Source: Micromonospora sp. WMMD1128 (GTDB lineage: Bacteria > Actinomycetota > Actinomycetes > Mycobacteriales > Micromonosporaceae). From it: DNA of 64,000 bases. The stretch spans positions 3,485,501 through 3,549,500 of the forward strand of contig NZ_CP114902.1 of assembly GCF_027497235.1 (NCBI RefSeq). Reading direction: 5' to 3'. Positions 26,286 through 34,577 of this stretch are shown piece after piece. The notes below the pieces were generated by a model that saw only the letters and a program-made list of their open reading frames with translations, ran no database searches and was not told the origin of the DNA. How positions within the stretch are numbered: position 1 is the stretch's first letter; each line of letters begins with the position of its first letter. A program made the position numbers and the translations under genes.

Positions 26286-26516
26286 TCAGGCGGGGACGGC
26301 CACCAGCTCCGGGAAGCCCAGCAGGGTGGCCAGCGCGGACGCCTCGGCCGGGGTGAGGGCGAGACCGACCATGCCGTCGGGGTCGTCCGGATCGTCGTGG
26401 ACGACGTCCCGGCGGCCACCCACCGCGTGCTCGACGACCGCGATCCGGCGGCCCTGTTCGGTGGTGAAGGCGTGTCGTACCCCGATGCCCGGCAGATGGG
26501 TGCGTTCGATGACCAC
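26286..26516 (-). CDS. N-terminal-domain-only cation:proton antiporter regulatory protein
   Basis: 76 residues from GTG 26516, with AAGGAG 7 nt upstream. The sequence VVIERTHLPGIGVRHAFTTEQGRRIAVVEHAVGG then DVVHDDPDDPDG and LTPAEASALATLLG is the N-terminal region of antiporter regulatory subunits (KhtT/TrkA-C-associated family). Usual members are about 160 residues and continue into a TrkA-C/RCK ligand-binding domain, which is missing here; the stop comes at LVAVPA. Either it is a genuine single-domain regulator or a truncated copy. No antiporter gene is adjacent. Confidence 0.65.
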   Translation of the reverse strand: MVIERTHLPGIGVRHAFTTEQGRRIAVVEHAVGGRRDVVHDDPDDPDGMVGLALTPAEASALATLLGFPELVAVPA

Positions 26517-26833
26517 AGGAGGGCTCCTTCGGTGACGGCTGCCGGGGCCGGCCGGGAGCGGGCCGGCGCTATGGCAACGCGGGCGGGTGGTGCTGCTGGT
26601 GCCGCATGTGGCAACCATAGCCAGCGGGCGGGGCGGCATCCTCGCCCGCCGCCGGCAATCTGGCGGGCGCTTGTTGGCCGGTCACGGGCAATGCCGGTCC
26701 TCACTTTCCGGGCGACGCTGGGACTCCGCAGACGTCCCCGGGCAGCGTGGACGCTCCCGGCCGGCACGGGCCGGCACGGATGCCTGCCCCGCCACGGCCG
26801 GCACGGCGCTTCTCCAGGAAAGGACCACCGACG
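26517..26833. other. Intergenic region with short CGGCACGG repeats
   Basis: 317 bp between divergent genes. It holds the promoters of both, a GAAAGGA ribosome site before 26834, and four CCGGCACGG/GGCCGGCACGG copies around 26757-26808 able to form small hairpins. I see no credible gene: the frames open here lack ribosome sites and have flat codon bias. Confidence 0.45.
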
Positions 26834-27148
26834 ATGACGCACACCCTCGACGACCGCACCGGGACGCTGCGCGAACTGCTGGAACAGCAGCTCGCCGACT
26901 ACACCGACCAGCTCACCGAGCTGACGCCGGCCACACGGCAGCCGGGCCACGGTGGTCACGACCCGGACACCCTGCGCCGGCTGATCGAGGCGGCCCGGCA
27001 CGGCGCCGCGGACACCGCGCAGGCGTTGCGGCGCATGTCCGAGGGCACGTACGGCGTCTGCGAGCGCTGCGGTCAGGCCATTCCCACGGACCGCCTGGAG
27101 ATCCGTCCCGCCGCCCGCTTCTGCGTGCCCTGCCAGCAGTCCCGCTGA
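26834..27148 (+). CDS. TraR/DksA-family zinc-finger protein
   Basis: 104 residues from ATG 26834, with GGAAAGGA upstream. The N-terminus is a helical hairpin (LRELLEQQLADYTDQLTEL), and the C-terminus has a four-cysteine zinc site: Cys76, Cys79, Cys97 and Cys100 (CERCG and FCVPC), the DksA/TraR signature. Family members bind RNA polymerase's secondary channel and tune promoters. At 104 residues it is a short, common actinobacterial form. No operon partners; the next gene is convergent. Confidence 0.85.
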   Translation: MTHTLDDRTGTLRELLEQQLADYTDQLTELTPATRQPGHGGHDPDTLRRLIEAARHGAADTAQALRRMSEGTYGVCERCGQAIPTDRLEIRPAARFCVPCQQSR

Positions 27149-27181
27149 CCAGCCGTCTCACCCAAGGCTCGCGGCAGCGTG

Positions 27182-27943
27182 CTACGTCACCGGCGTGTTG
27201 TAGCGATCGAGTGTCGCCTTGGATGTCGAGGCGTCGCGGAAGACGAGTTCCCACGGGCCGGTGTTCACGTCCATGTCCTTGCCGAAGCCGATCCATTTCC
27301 CGGCCATCCGTCGGCCGGTGGGCTCGGCGATGAGTTGGATTGCGCCGTGGTAGCGGGCGCCTCGGTAGTAGCCGGTGGGGTCGGTCTGTTCGACCCAGGT
27401 GCCGGTGACGACGGCACCGTCCACGGTCAGGTCCAGCGAGAGAGACGACGACGCCGAGCCGGGCAGGCTGCGGGCGGTGAGCCGGTCGCCGTGCTGGAGC
27501 AGCACCACGAAGTGCTGTCCGGCGAAGGAGTCTGCCCGCCCGCTGGAGTAATACTGGTAGCGGCTGAGCCACACGCCTTCGTACGACCGGTGGGCCGTGG
27601 TGGGCTTGGGCGTCGATGTCGGCGTGGCCAGGCTGGACACGGGCGAGGTCAGGTCGTGGCCGCCGTGTTCGTCGTCGGTGACATGCCCGCCGGGCACCGC
27701 GTCGAAGCCGAGCAGTGAGATGGGTAGCCCGGTGACGACCTCCAGGGCGCGGGCGTAGACGGGGCGGGGCGCGGCGATTGCGCCGGACTCCCATCGTTGG
27801 ACGAGTCTCTTGTTGGCGTCGTTGGGTTCGCCGACGCGGTGGCCGGCGGCCTGGAGGGCGCGAGCGAAGTCGTCCTGGCTCATGCGCATCCCGGTGCGGA
27901 CGGCGCGTAGGGCGGTGTTCGGCGCGGCCATGTTTGTCACCAT
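27182..27943 (-). CDS. XRE-type regulator with beta-rich C-terminal domain
   Basis: 253 residues from ATG 27943 (alternatives GTG 27940 and ATG 27931). Residues 5-80 form a Cro/C1-type helix-turn-helix (MRMSQDDFARALQ; NKRLVQRWESG). A Thr/Ser/Pro linker near 95-115 leads to a C-terminal domain with strands YEGVWLSRYQYYSS, HFVVLLQHGDRLTA, GTWVEQTDPTGYYRG and GKWIGFGKDMDVNTGPW, suggesting a calycin/lipocalin-like sensor. Third-codon GC looks lower than in neighbouring genes, a possible sign of transfer. Close to the excisionase-like gene at 28146 it may belong to a remnant mobile element. Confidence 0.75.
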   Translation of the reverse strand: MVTNMAAPNTALRAVRTGMRMSQDDFARALQAAGHRVGEPNDANKRLVQRWESGAIAAPRPVYARALEVVTGLPISLLGFDAVPGGHVTDDEHGGHDLTSPVSSLATPTSTPKPTTAHRSYEGVWLSRYQYYSSGRADSFAGQHFVVLLQHGDRLTARSLPGSASSSLSLDLTVDGAVVTGTWVEQTDPTGYYRGARYHGAIQLIAEPTGRRMAGKWIGFGKDMDVNTGPWELVFRDASTSKATLDRYNTPVT

Positions 27944-28145
27944 AGCGTCGTGTCGCCTTAATGTCGCCGGCCAAGTGACCTGATTGTCGGCTCTTGTGCC
28001 GTCGCGCTAGATGACATCCCGACGTCACTATGGATTCGCGACGGTCGACCTGCCGCCGCTTTCTACGGGCGGAGGTGGGGATGCCGGGTAAGGGTGACGG
28101 ATGGTGATCTCATAGCTCGGTCCACAAAGGCGTCAGCGACTACCG

Positions 28146-28340
28146 TTAATCCGAGTGCTGATGCGGCCGGTTGGCCCTGATCCACGCCTCAACGTCGGCA
28201 CGCGCCCAGATGCGCATCCGGCCGTTGCCGACCACGTCCAGCGGGTCCGGGAAGCCAGGTCGCCTGACGATCTCCGTCGCCCGGGTGCGTGAGACACCAC
28301 CGAGCATCTCGGCGACGTCTGCCAAGGCCACGAGTCTCAC
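28146..28340 (-). CDS. AlpA/excisionase-like helix-turn-helix protein
   Basis: 64 residues from GTG 28340. The sequence VALADVAEMLGGVSRTRATEIV, then FPDPLDVVGNGRMRIWARADVEAWI is the HTH_17 winged-helix fold shared by AlpA-type regulators and excisionases of actinobacterial integrative elements. No integrase is nearby. A perfect 15-bp inverted repeat lies 25 nt upstream (28366-28409) and is the obvious candidate site for this protein. Confidence 0.7.
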   Translation of the reverse strand: MRLVALADVAEMLGGVSRTRATEIVRRPGFPDPLDVVGNGRMRIWARADVEAWIRANRPHQHSD

Positions 28341-28365
28341 ATCCTGACCGTAGGCACGACTCGCA

Positions 28366-28409
28366 TTGCCACTTCGTCACTTGCCTACTTGACGGTGACG
28401 AAGTGGCAA
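28366..28409. repeat. Perfect 15-bp inverted repeat (TTGCCACTTCGTCAC)
   Basis: Arms 28366-28380 and 28395-28409 are perfectly complementary around a 14-nt centre. The inner CACTTGCC and outer GGCAAGTG give a second, nested pair, so several half-sites overlap. It lies between the divergent excisionase-like gene and the hydrolase gene. It could be an operator for the adjacent helix-turn-helix protein, or a terminator-like hairpin. It is not followed by a T-run. Confidence 0.65.
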
Positions 28410-28539
28410 GTGAGTCTGGTGGGGTCGGCTGAGCGGTGTGTCCGGGGCGAACCTCAGGGTCCCCTCCGGGGGATCGCCCATGGGACTCGGGCGCGGCGCC
28501 GATCGAGGATGGACGGACATCCACACCGCAGGAGGCACC

Positions 28540-29946
28540 GTGTTCCGTCGTCCGTTGGCCCTGGCCGTCGCCGTGCTCACCCTCCTCGCCGGAGCGCCCA
28601 CGCCGGCACGCGCCGATCCCGGGCCACCGGGTCTCGCCTGGGGCGCGTGCCCCGACGACCTGCCGGACGTCCCGCTCGACCCGGCCGTGCGGTGCGCCCG
28701 GCTCCGCCTGCCGGTGGACTGGGACCGGCCGCACGGCCCGACGTTCGAGCTGGCCGTGGCGCGCCGGGCCGCCCGGGTGCCGGAGCGGCGGGTGGGCACG
28801 CTCGTGTTCGGGCCGGGCGGTCCGGGCGACTCCGGGGTGGAACGCATTCGCAAGGGCGACCGGTTCAGCCCCGAACTGCTCGACCGGTTCGACCTGGTCA
28901 GCTTCGACCCGCGTACGGTGGCCCGCTCCGCCGCGCCGGTCTGCGCGCCGGATCCGAGCCTGCGCCGACCGCCGATCCCGCTCGCCGACCAGGCCGACTT
29001 CGACGCCGCGGTGGCCTGGAACCGGGCGCTGTGGGACCGGTGCCGCCCGACCAGCCCGGTCTTCGAGCACGCGGACACGGTGAGCACGGTGCACGACCTG
29101 GAGGCGTTGCGGCGGGCGCTCGGGGAACGGCGGCTCACGTTCCACGGCAGTTCGTACGGCACGCTGCTGGGCCAGCAGTACGCCGAGCGGTACCCGGGCC
29201 GGGTGCGGGCCGTCGTGCTGGAGGGCGTGTTCGACCACGGCCTCGGCCTGCGCCCGTTCGTGCGGACCCAGGCGGCGACGCTCCAGGACTCGTTCGACGA
29301 GTTCGTGTCCTGGTGCGACAGGTCGACCGACTGTGAGTTCCACGGCCGGGACGTGCGATCGGTCTGGGCCGGCGTGCTGGCCCGCGCCGACCGCGGCGGG
29401 TACGCCCCGCGTACCGCCTTCGACGTGACCGCCGTGGCCCTCGGGTTGCTCGCCGGCCCGCGCTGGCCGCAACTGGCCACCGAGATCCGGAAGATGGAGG
29501 CCGGCGCCCCGCCGGACGAGGTGAAGCTGCCGATCGCGGTGGCGGCCTTCTGCGCGGACTGGCCGGCCCCGGTGCGCGACTACGACGAGTACGCCGCCCT
29601 GGTCCGGGTGGCGGCGACCGCCGCGCCGGACGTCCGGTACGGCGCCGGGCTGCTGGCGGTGCAGACCTGCCTCGGCTGGCCGTCCCCGGTCCGGAACCCG
29701 CCACACCGCCTGCACGTGCGCACCCGTGCGCCGCTGCTGCTGATCAACGCCCGGCACGACCCCCGCACCGGCTACGCCTGGGCCACCGACGTCGCCCGGC
29801 AACTGGGCCGGCACGGACGCCTGGTCACGTACGACGGGTGGGGGCACGGCGCGTACGAACGAAACGACTGCACGATCGCGGTGGTGGACCGGTACCTCAT
29901 CGACCTGACGCTGCCCGCCCCCGGCGCCCGCTGCCCCGCGAGCTGA
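28540..29946 (+). CDS. Secreted alpha/beta-hydrolase, tripeptidyl-aminopeptidase type
   Basis: 468 residues from GTG 28540, with AGGAGG 4 nt upstream; frames further up lack a signal. A signal peptide (FRRPLALAVAVLTLLAG...ARA) is followed by the N-terminal TAP segment with RLRLPVDWDRP and LVFGPGGPGDSG (oxyanion region), then the nucleophile elbow HGSSYGTLLG, and late LLINARHDPRTGY (Asp) and GWGHGAYERNDC (His). This order matches the SlpD/SlpE/TAP S33 exopeptidases that remove N-terminal tripeptides outside the cell. Exact specificity is not visible. Confidence 0.85.
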   Translation: MFRRPLALAVAVLTLLAGAPTPARADPGPPGLAWGACPDDLPDVPLDPAVRCARLRLPVDWDRPHGPTFELAVARRAARVPERRVGTLVFGPGGPGDSGVERIRKGDRFSPELLDRFDLVSFDPRTVARSAAPVCAPDPSLRRPPIPLADQADFDAAVAWNRALWDRCRPTSPVFEHADTVSTVHDLEALRRALGERRLTFHGSSYGTLLGQQYAERYPGRVRAVVLEGVFDHGLGLRPFVRTQAATLQDSFDEFVSWCDRSTDCEFHGRDVRSVWAGVLARADRGGYAPRTAFDVTAVALGLLAGPRWPQLATEIRKMEAGAPPDEVKLPIAVAAFCADWPAPVRDYDEYAALVRVAATAAPDVRYGAGLLAVQTCLGWPSPVRNPPHRLHVRTRAPLLLINARHDPRTGYAWATDVARQLGRHGRLVTYDGWGHGAYERNDCTIAVVDRYLIDLTLPAPGARCPAS

Positions 29947-29964
29947 ACCGGCGGCGGCGTGGCC

Positions 29965-30975
29965 TCAGGCCGCCCCGGCGGCCGGCGGGGTGGCCATCCG
30001 ATGATTCTGTCCGGGCACCCGGAAGTGGTGGAAGGTGACCGTGGCGCTGAGGTCCAGGGCGTGCACCCAGTGCCACCAGCCGACCGGTATCAGCAGCATC
30101 TGGCCCGGTTCGAGGATCGTCTCCAGCACCGTGGCCTCGGCGTACCGGGGGTGCCGGTCCAGGTCCGGACGCGCCGCGTCCACCGCGCTGAACGTGCCGC
30201 CGCGCGGATACACCAGGTGCCGCTGGTACGACGGGACCAGCCGGACGTGTTTGCGGCCGAGCACCTGGCAGAGCAGCACCGTGCTGTTGTCGACGTGCAG
30301 CGGCGTGACGGTGCCCGCCGGGCCGAGCAGCAGGTGCCCACCGCCGGCCGGGTCGACGAGGTGGGCCGGTGGCCGCACGTCCTCGGCGAGCGGGCGCAGC
30401 GCCCCGTTCCAGTTCTCGTTGCGGGGGACCATGTAGTAGTCGTTGGTCCGGGTTCCGGAGCCGAGCATCGCCAGGTAGTCACGGAACGACATGGTGGTGC
30501 GGTGCCTGTCGTACTGCCAGGCGTGGTCGGGGTTCGCCTCCCGGCCGGTCATCACCTCGACCACGGCGTCCGGGCACCGGCGCGCCATCCGCGCCAGCGT
30601 CCAGTCGCGCGCGGGCCAGTCGGTCATCAGGCCGTCGAGCACGACCGGCCGGTTGCCGTAGTAGTAGCGGCCGAAGAACTCCTCCGCGCTCACGTCGGTA
30701 CGCCGGTCCAGGTCCCGCCCGCCGTCGTCGTCGCGGAGCACCCGGTAGGTGTCGAGCACCGACTCCATCCAGTCGTAGCGCAATGCGAGCCGCCGGCAGA
30801 CGGCGAAGTACGGGTGTGTGGCGAGCGCCGCCAGTTCGGCGTCGACCGCGTCGGCGTCCGCGCCCGCGTCGACGGCCGCCGCGCGGGCCTGCTCGGCGGC
30901 GATCCCCATCGCCAGGTTCTCGGCGAGCCACTCCCGCCATGCGGGGAGCAGGCCCGGCGCGGCGGCCACGGTCAC
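29965..30975 (-). CDS. JmjC/cupin_8 iron(II) 2-oxoglutarate oxygenase
   Basis: 336 residues from GTG 30975, which overlaps the TGA of the small gene at 30972-31127 as GTGA. The SAEEFFGRYYYGNRPVVLDG segment near 96-115 and the iron triad His227-x-Asp229 (TPLHVDN) and His302 (GWWHWVHAL) are those of cupin_8 JmjC hydroxylases, related to FIH-type protein hydroxylases; WPARDW and GRKHVRLVPSY are also present. Members hydroxylate amino-acid side chains in proteins or peptides using 2-oxoglutarate and O2. Coupling with a 51-residue peptide gene suggests that peptide as substrate. There are no transporter or protease genes adjacent. Confidence 0.85.
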   Translation of the reverse strand: MTVAAAPGLLPAWREWLAENLAMGIAAEQARAAAVDAGADADAVDAELAALATHPYFAVCRRLALRYDWMESVLDTYRVLRDDDGGRDLDRRTDVSAEEFFGRYYYGNRPVVLDGLMTDWPARDWTLARMARRCPDAVVEVMTGREANPDHAWQYDRHRTTMSFRDYLAMLGSGTRTNDYYMVPRNENWNGALRPLAEDVRPPAHLVDPAGGGHLLLGPAGTVTPLHVDNSTVLLCQVLGRKHVRLVPSYQRHLVYPRGGTFSAVDAARPDLDRHPRYAEATVLETILEPGQMLLIPVGWWHWVHALDLSATVTFHHFRVPGQNHRMATPPAAGAA

Positions 30976-31127
30976 CGGGTCGCCCCGGCGGTGGCCGGCG
31001 GTACGACGCGGTCGGTGGCGGCGCCGGCCGGCGGCGGGGTGAGCCGTGGCGCCCGGGTGTACTCGGAGCAGTTGACGTAGGAGTTCTTCACGTGGGCCGG
31101 GATGTGGTCCGGCGAGGTGTCGGTCAT
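30972..31127 (-). CDS. 51-residue peptide coupled to the JmjC oxygenase
   Basis: A 51-residue frame from ATG 31127 whose TGA overlaps the oxygenase start. No strong ribosome site is visible, so start choice is uncertain. The N-terminal half has His8, His12, Asn15, Tyr17, Asn19, Cys20 and Tyr23 (HVKNSYVNCSEYT); the C-terminal half is rich in Pro, Ala and Thr. There is no signal peptide or known leader. The arrangement suits a precursor of a ribosomally made, side-chain-hydroxylated peptide, or a small regulatory protein modified by the oxygenase. I know of no named family for it. Confidence 0.5.
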   Translation of the reverse strand: MTDTSPDHIPAHVKNSYVNCSEYTRAPRLTPPPAGAATDRVVPPATAGATR

Positions 31128-31330
31128 GGCGGCAGTCAACAGGCGCGGCGTCCCGGCCCGCCAGGGACACCGGTCCCGTCCGGTCCGGGACGCCGGCCTC
31201 GGCCGGACGGCCGATCCGTCCCGGTCCCGCCGACCCGGGACATCCACCCCTGGTCGACGGGACACCCCCGCGGGCAGGCTGCGCTGCGCGTCCGCCGGAC
31301 CGGCGGACGGAGTGATCCGGAGGAATCCCA

Positions 31331-34300
31331 GTGGGTGTGATGGTGCAGGCGCCGCGACGGCGTCGGCGGTGGAGAGCGCTTGTCGCCGCGGTCGTGGCGG
31401 CGGTGGTGGTGGTGTCGCCGACACCGGCGGTGGCCGCGGAGACGGTGGACTACGAGGCGACCCGGTTCCACGACGGCGTGTTCGCCGCGTACCTGCGGGC
31501 GCACAACGGCGGGGTGGCGGGGCTGAAGAACCTGGTGCTCACCGCGGAGCTGCTGGACTGGCGGGGCCGCAACCCCGGCGCGTCCCGGGACGCGGTGGTG
31601 CGGCACCTGGTCGCCACCCGGCAGGCGGTCGACGCGGCGGGGGTCTCCGACACCACGGCCCGCACCAACTACACGACCCTGATCAAGGTCATCGACGCGC
31701 TCTCCGGCGTCCCGGGTGTCTCCATCGGCGCGCCGATGGTCAAGGGGCTGCTGGACGCCACGATCGGCGGCACGATCACCGCCTCGGCCGAGGTCGAGGA
31801 CGCGGTGACGAGCGCTTACCAGAACTACCGGTGGATGGATGCGCTCTACGCCCAGCAGGAGCGCGCGTGGGGCCAGCTCACCCGGGCGGCGGCGCAGGAC
31901 GGCGACCTGGCGGCGGCCTGGGACGGCGAGATCGGGGCGCAGCTCAACGTCCGCGCCACCGCGACCACCGAGCAGTTGCTCGCCGATCCGCTGCTCGCCT
32001 CGTTCGTCAACACCGAGGCCATCCTGGAGCACCTGGGCAACGAGCAGGCGTACCTGGCGGCGCTGCGCACGGAGCTGCGCGGCGCGCTGGGCAAGGTGGC
32101 CGCGCAGAACGCGGAGATCATCGAGAAGCTGGCCGCCGCCGACCTGAAGTATCCGGTCGGCCCCGGCCCGAAGCCGACGCCGCAGGACTACACCGCCGCG
32201 CTGGCCGAGGCGGCCAACCGGCAGGTGGCGATCGACGCGGCGGACTCCGCGGTGACGATCCTGGCCACGCTCGCCGGGTTCGCCGACGAGAAGGCCGGCA
32301 AGGAGGTGCTGGCGATCGGCAAGGCGGCGATCGGCATCGCCACCGCGATCAACAAGTACCTGCCCACGGTGGCCGGGCTCAGCCTCAGCGACGCGATCGG
32401 GTCGCTGAGCACGGTGGTGCTCACCGGCAACGTCCTCGGCGCCGTGATGACCCTCCTCCCGCTGTTCACCGGTGGCGCACCGAGCGAGCACGAGCTGGTG
32501 ATGCAGGAGATCGGCAAGCTGCGCGAGCAGGTTGGCGAGCTGCGCACCGAGATGCACGAACGGTTCGACCGGGTCGAGGCGATGCTCTCGGCGATCTACG
32601 ACGACGTCATGTCGGTCCTGGAGCGGATGCGCGACGACCTCGACGGGGTGATCCGCGACATCGACGCGATCAAGCGCCAGATCAACGGTCTGGAGACCCG
32701 CGTCGACCAGCTCAGCCTCTCCATGCAGGAGGCGCTGAAGAAGAACGCGCTGAGCGACACCGAGTTCGCCATCAACACCTACGTCGGATACAAGGCGCGC
32801 ACCGGCCGTTCCCTCTCGGTGGCGCAGTACGACGAGACGGAGGGGCGGCTGTTCACCTCGGCCACCTCCACCGCCGCCAGCGCCCCCTTCGTGCTCACGC
32901 CGGCCGAGTGGTCGCAGGGCGGCGTCGACCCGGTGCGGGTGCTCGACGAGAAGAGCCCCTACGGCGCCATCGACTACCTGTCCTACCTGGCCCGCACCTG
33001 GGACCCGGTGTACCCGGCCACCACGAAGGTCCCGCACGCCGGGGTCTGGACCATGTCGACGCGGGCGTTCACCGCGCTGGCGTTGGAGAACCCGACGCTT
33101 GTCGGGGACATGACCGGCGACAACTCGTTCGCCGCCCGGATGGGCCGCTCCGGCCAGGTCATCCTGGACGCGAGCAGCCGGTTCAGCCGGCCGACCGCGG
33201 ACGGGCACCGCAACGCGCTGTTCACCGGCCTCGTCGACAACTACCGGGGCGCGGTGAACGCCCAGTCGGCCGAGCTGCGCAAGCTGCGGGACGAGGCCAC
33301 CGGCGGCGGCTACAACCCGTGGTACGGGCCGGACCAGAAGTCCCCGAAGCCGTTGACCAACACGGGCCGCTACTGGACGCCGGACAACGAGCGCACCTAC
33401 AACGCGGACGCCAAGATGTCCGGCTGCGCGCCGTTCAGCCCGCTGCCGCGCGTGCGTATCCCGAACAACGTGAACCTCGGCGACCTGCCGAACGCGTTCC
33501 AACTGCTCACCCACGGCACCAGCCGGCAGTTCCAGCCGCACTTCCGGATCTGCTACGACGCGGAGCTGGTCAACCACACGACCACCACCGGTCCGCGCGC
33601 CGAGACCACCAAGGCGGACCTCCAGTTGACCGTGCACGCGCAGATGAGCGTCAACCAGGGCGCCTTCTGGATGGACGTGCGGACCTGGCGCAACACCAAG
33701 AGCGCCGGCATCGTCTGCTCGTGGAGCACCCGGGACAACCCGCCCACCGGGTACTGCTACGACGAGGTCTACTACATGACCCACAACGACGAGTCGGTGC
33801 ACCTGCCGGCGTTCGAGACGGGTGCGCGTTACGCCGACAACACCGAGCGGTTGACCATCGCCCGTCAACTGGGTGACCGGATGCTGTGGGGCAAGCAGAA
33901 GCGCTACTACCAGTTGGTCAACCAGAGGTTCGGCGATCCGACCTCGCCCCTGCGCCAGGCCGGGAACCAGGTCACCCAGGCGTTCCGGCTGCTCCAGGCG
34001 TACACGAAGCTCGGTTTCCCGGTGGCGTTGGACGCGGACGCCTCGCTCAGCGGCTACCTGTTCGGCGGCAACCTGCTGCCGAGCGACTACCGCCACCCGG
34101 GCGCGCCGGTCGGGCAGGAGCTGCCGGACACGAACATCAGCCGGGCGTACACCATCGCCGAGGCCGACTACGCGCCCTGCACGCAGCCGGTTCCGGGCGA
34201 CCCGTGCCCCGAGTCGATGTCCGAGATCGACCCACGGGTCGGGCAGGCGCCCATCTTCGGCACGTCGTGTTCGGGCGCGGACAGCCCGAACTCGCCGAAC

Positions 34301-34477
34301 GAGTACCTCGGCAACTGCATCCACGCGGTGGCCATCGGGCGGGCCGGCGAGCTGGCCGCGGTCTACGAGACGTACTCGCAGCGCCTCGCCGCGAACGTCT
34401 ACCGGGAGCGGCTGCCGGAGGTCGCCGCCGTGGTCGACCAGCTGAAGGTCACCGGCACGGCGGTCACGCAGAGCTGA
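31331..34477 (+). CDS. Large secreted protein of unknown function with coiled coil
   Basis: 1048 residues from GTG 31331, with GGAGG 7 nt upstream. An Arg-rich signal peptide (RRRRWRALVAAVVAAVVVV...AVAAE) is followed by about 350 mostly helical residues. A hydrophobic stretch near 345-380 (SDAIGSLSTVVLTGNVLGAV) leads to a long coiled coil (about 390-470, LREQVGELRTEMHERFDRVE). The C-terminal 550 residues are compact, with Cys pairs and Tyr/Trp-rich strands. A helical front, hydrophobic hairpin, coiled coil and globular tail recall helical pore-forming toxins or secreted binding proteins, but no family is recognised. It is divergent from the JmjC pair and ends at a perfect hairpin. Confidence 0.8.
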   Translation: MGVMVQAPRRRRRWRALVAAVVAAVVVVSPTPAVAAETVDYEATRFHDGVFAAYLRAHNGGVAGLKNLVLTAELLDWRGRNPGASRDAVVRHLVATRQAVDAAGVSDTTARTNYTTLIKVIDALSGVPGVSIGAPMVKGLLDATIGGTITASAEVEDAVTSAYQNYRWMDALYAQQERAWGQLTRAAAQDGDLAAAWDGEIGAQLNVRATATTEQLLADPLLASFVNTEAILEHLGNEQAYLAALRTELRGALGKVAAQNAEIIEKLAAADLKYPVGPGPKPTPQDYTAALAEAANRQVAIDAADSAVTILATLAGFADEKAGKEVLAIGKAAIGIATAINKYLPTVAGLSLSDAIGSLSTVVLTGNVLGAVMTLLPLFTGGAPSEHELVMQEIGKLREQVGELRTEMHERFDRVEAMLSAIYDDVMSVLERMRDDLDGVIRDIDAIKRQINGLETRVDQLSLSMQEALKKNALSDTEFAINTYVGYKARTGRSLSVAQYDETEGRLFTSATSTAASAPFVLTPAEWSQGGVDPVRVLDEKSPYGAIDYLSYLARTWDPVYPATTKVPHAGVWTMSTRAFTALALENPTLVGDMTGDNSFAARMGRSGQVILDASSRFSRPTADGHRNALFTGLVDNYRGAVNAQSAELRKLRDEATGGGYNPWYGPDQKSPKPLTNTGRYWTPDNERTYNADAKMSGCAPFSPLPRVRIPNNVNLGDLPNAFQLLTHGTSRQFQPHFRICYDAELVNHTTTTGPRAETTKADLQLTVHAQMSVNQGAFWMDVRTWRNTKSAGIVCSWSTRDNPPTGYCYDEVYYMTHNDESVHLPAFETGARYADNTERLTIARQLGDRMLWGKQKRYYQLVNQRFGDPTSPLRQAGNQVTQAFRLLQAYTKLGFPVALDADASLSGYLFGGNLLPSDYRHPGAPVGQELPDTNISRAYTIAEADYAPCTQPVPGDPCPESMSEIDPRVGQAPIFGTSCSGADSPNSPNEYLGNCIHAVAIGRAGELAAVYETYSQRLAANVYRERLPEVAAVVDQLKVTGTAVTQS

Positions 34478-34480
34478 TCC

Positions 34481-34521
34481 CCGGACGGCGGGCCGGTCAC
34501 TCCGACCGGCCCGCCGTCCGG
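34481..34521 (+). terminator. Perfect 18-bp terminator hairpin
   Basis: Arms 34481-34498 and 34504-34521 (CCGGACGGCGGGCCGGTC on the left) pair perfectly around a 5-nt loop, starting 3 nt after the stop of the secreted protein and 56 nt before the histidine kinase gene. It is one of the strongest hairpins in the window and very probably a transcription terminator, although no T-run follows. Confidence 0.85.
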
Positions 34522-34577
34522 CGTACACCGTTCCGGTGGTCCCGCCGACGACGCCGGACTGACACAGTGGACCCGAC

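Noticed and set aside
26834..28145. Larger mobile element between the DksA-like and excisionase-like genes
   Set aside because: No integrase, transposase or flanking direct repeats are visible; only the regulator-like genes are present.
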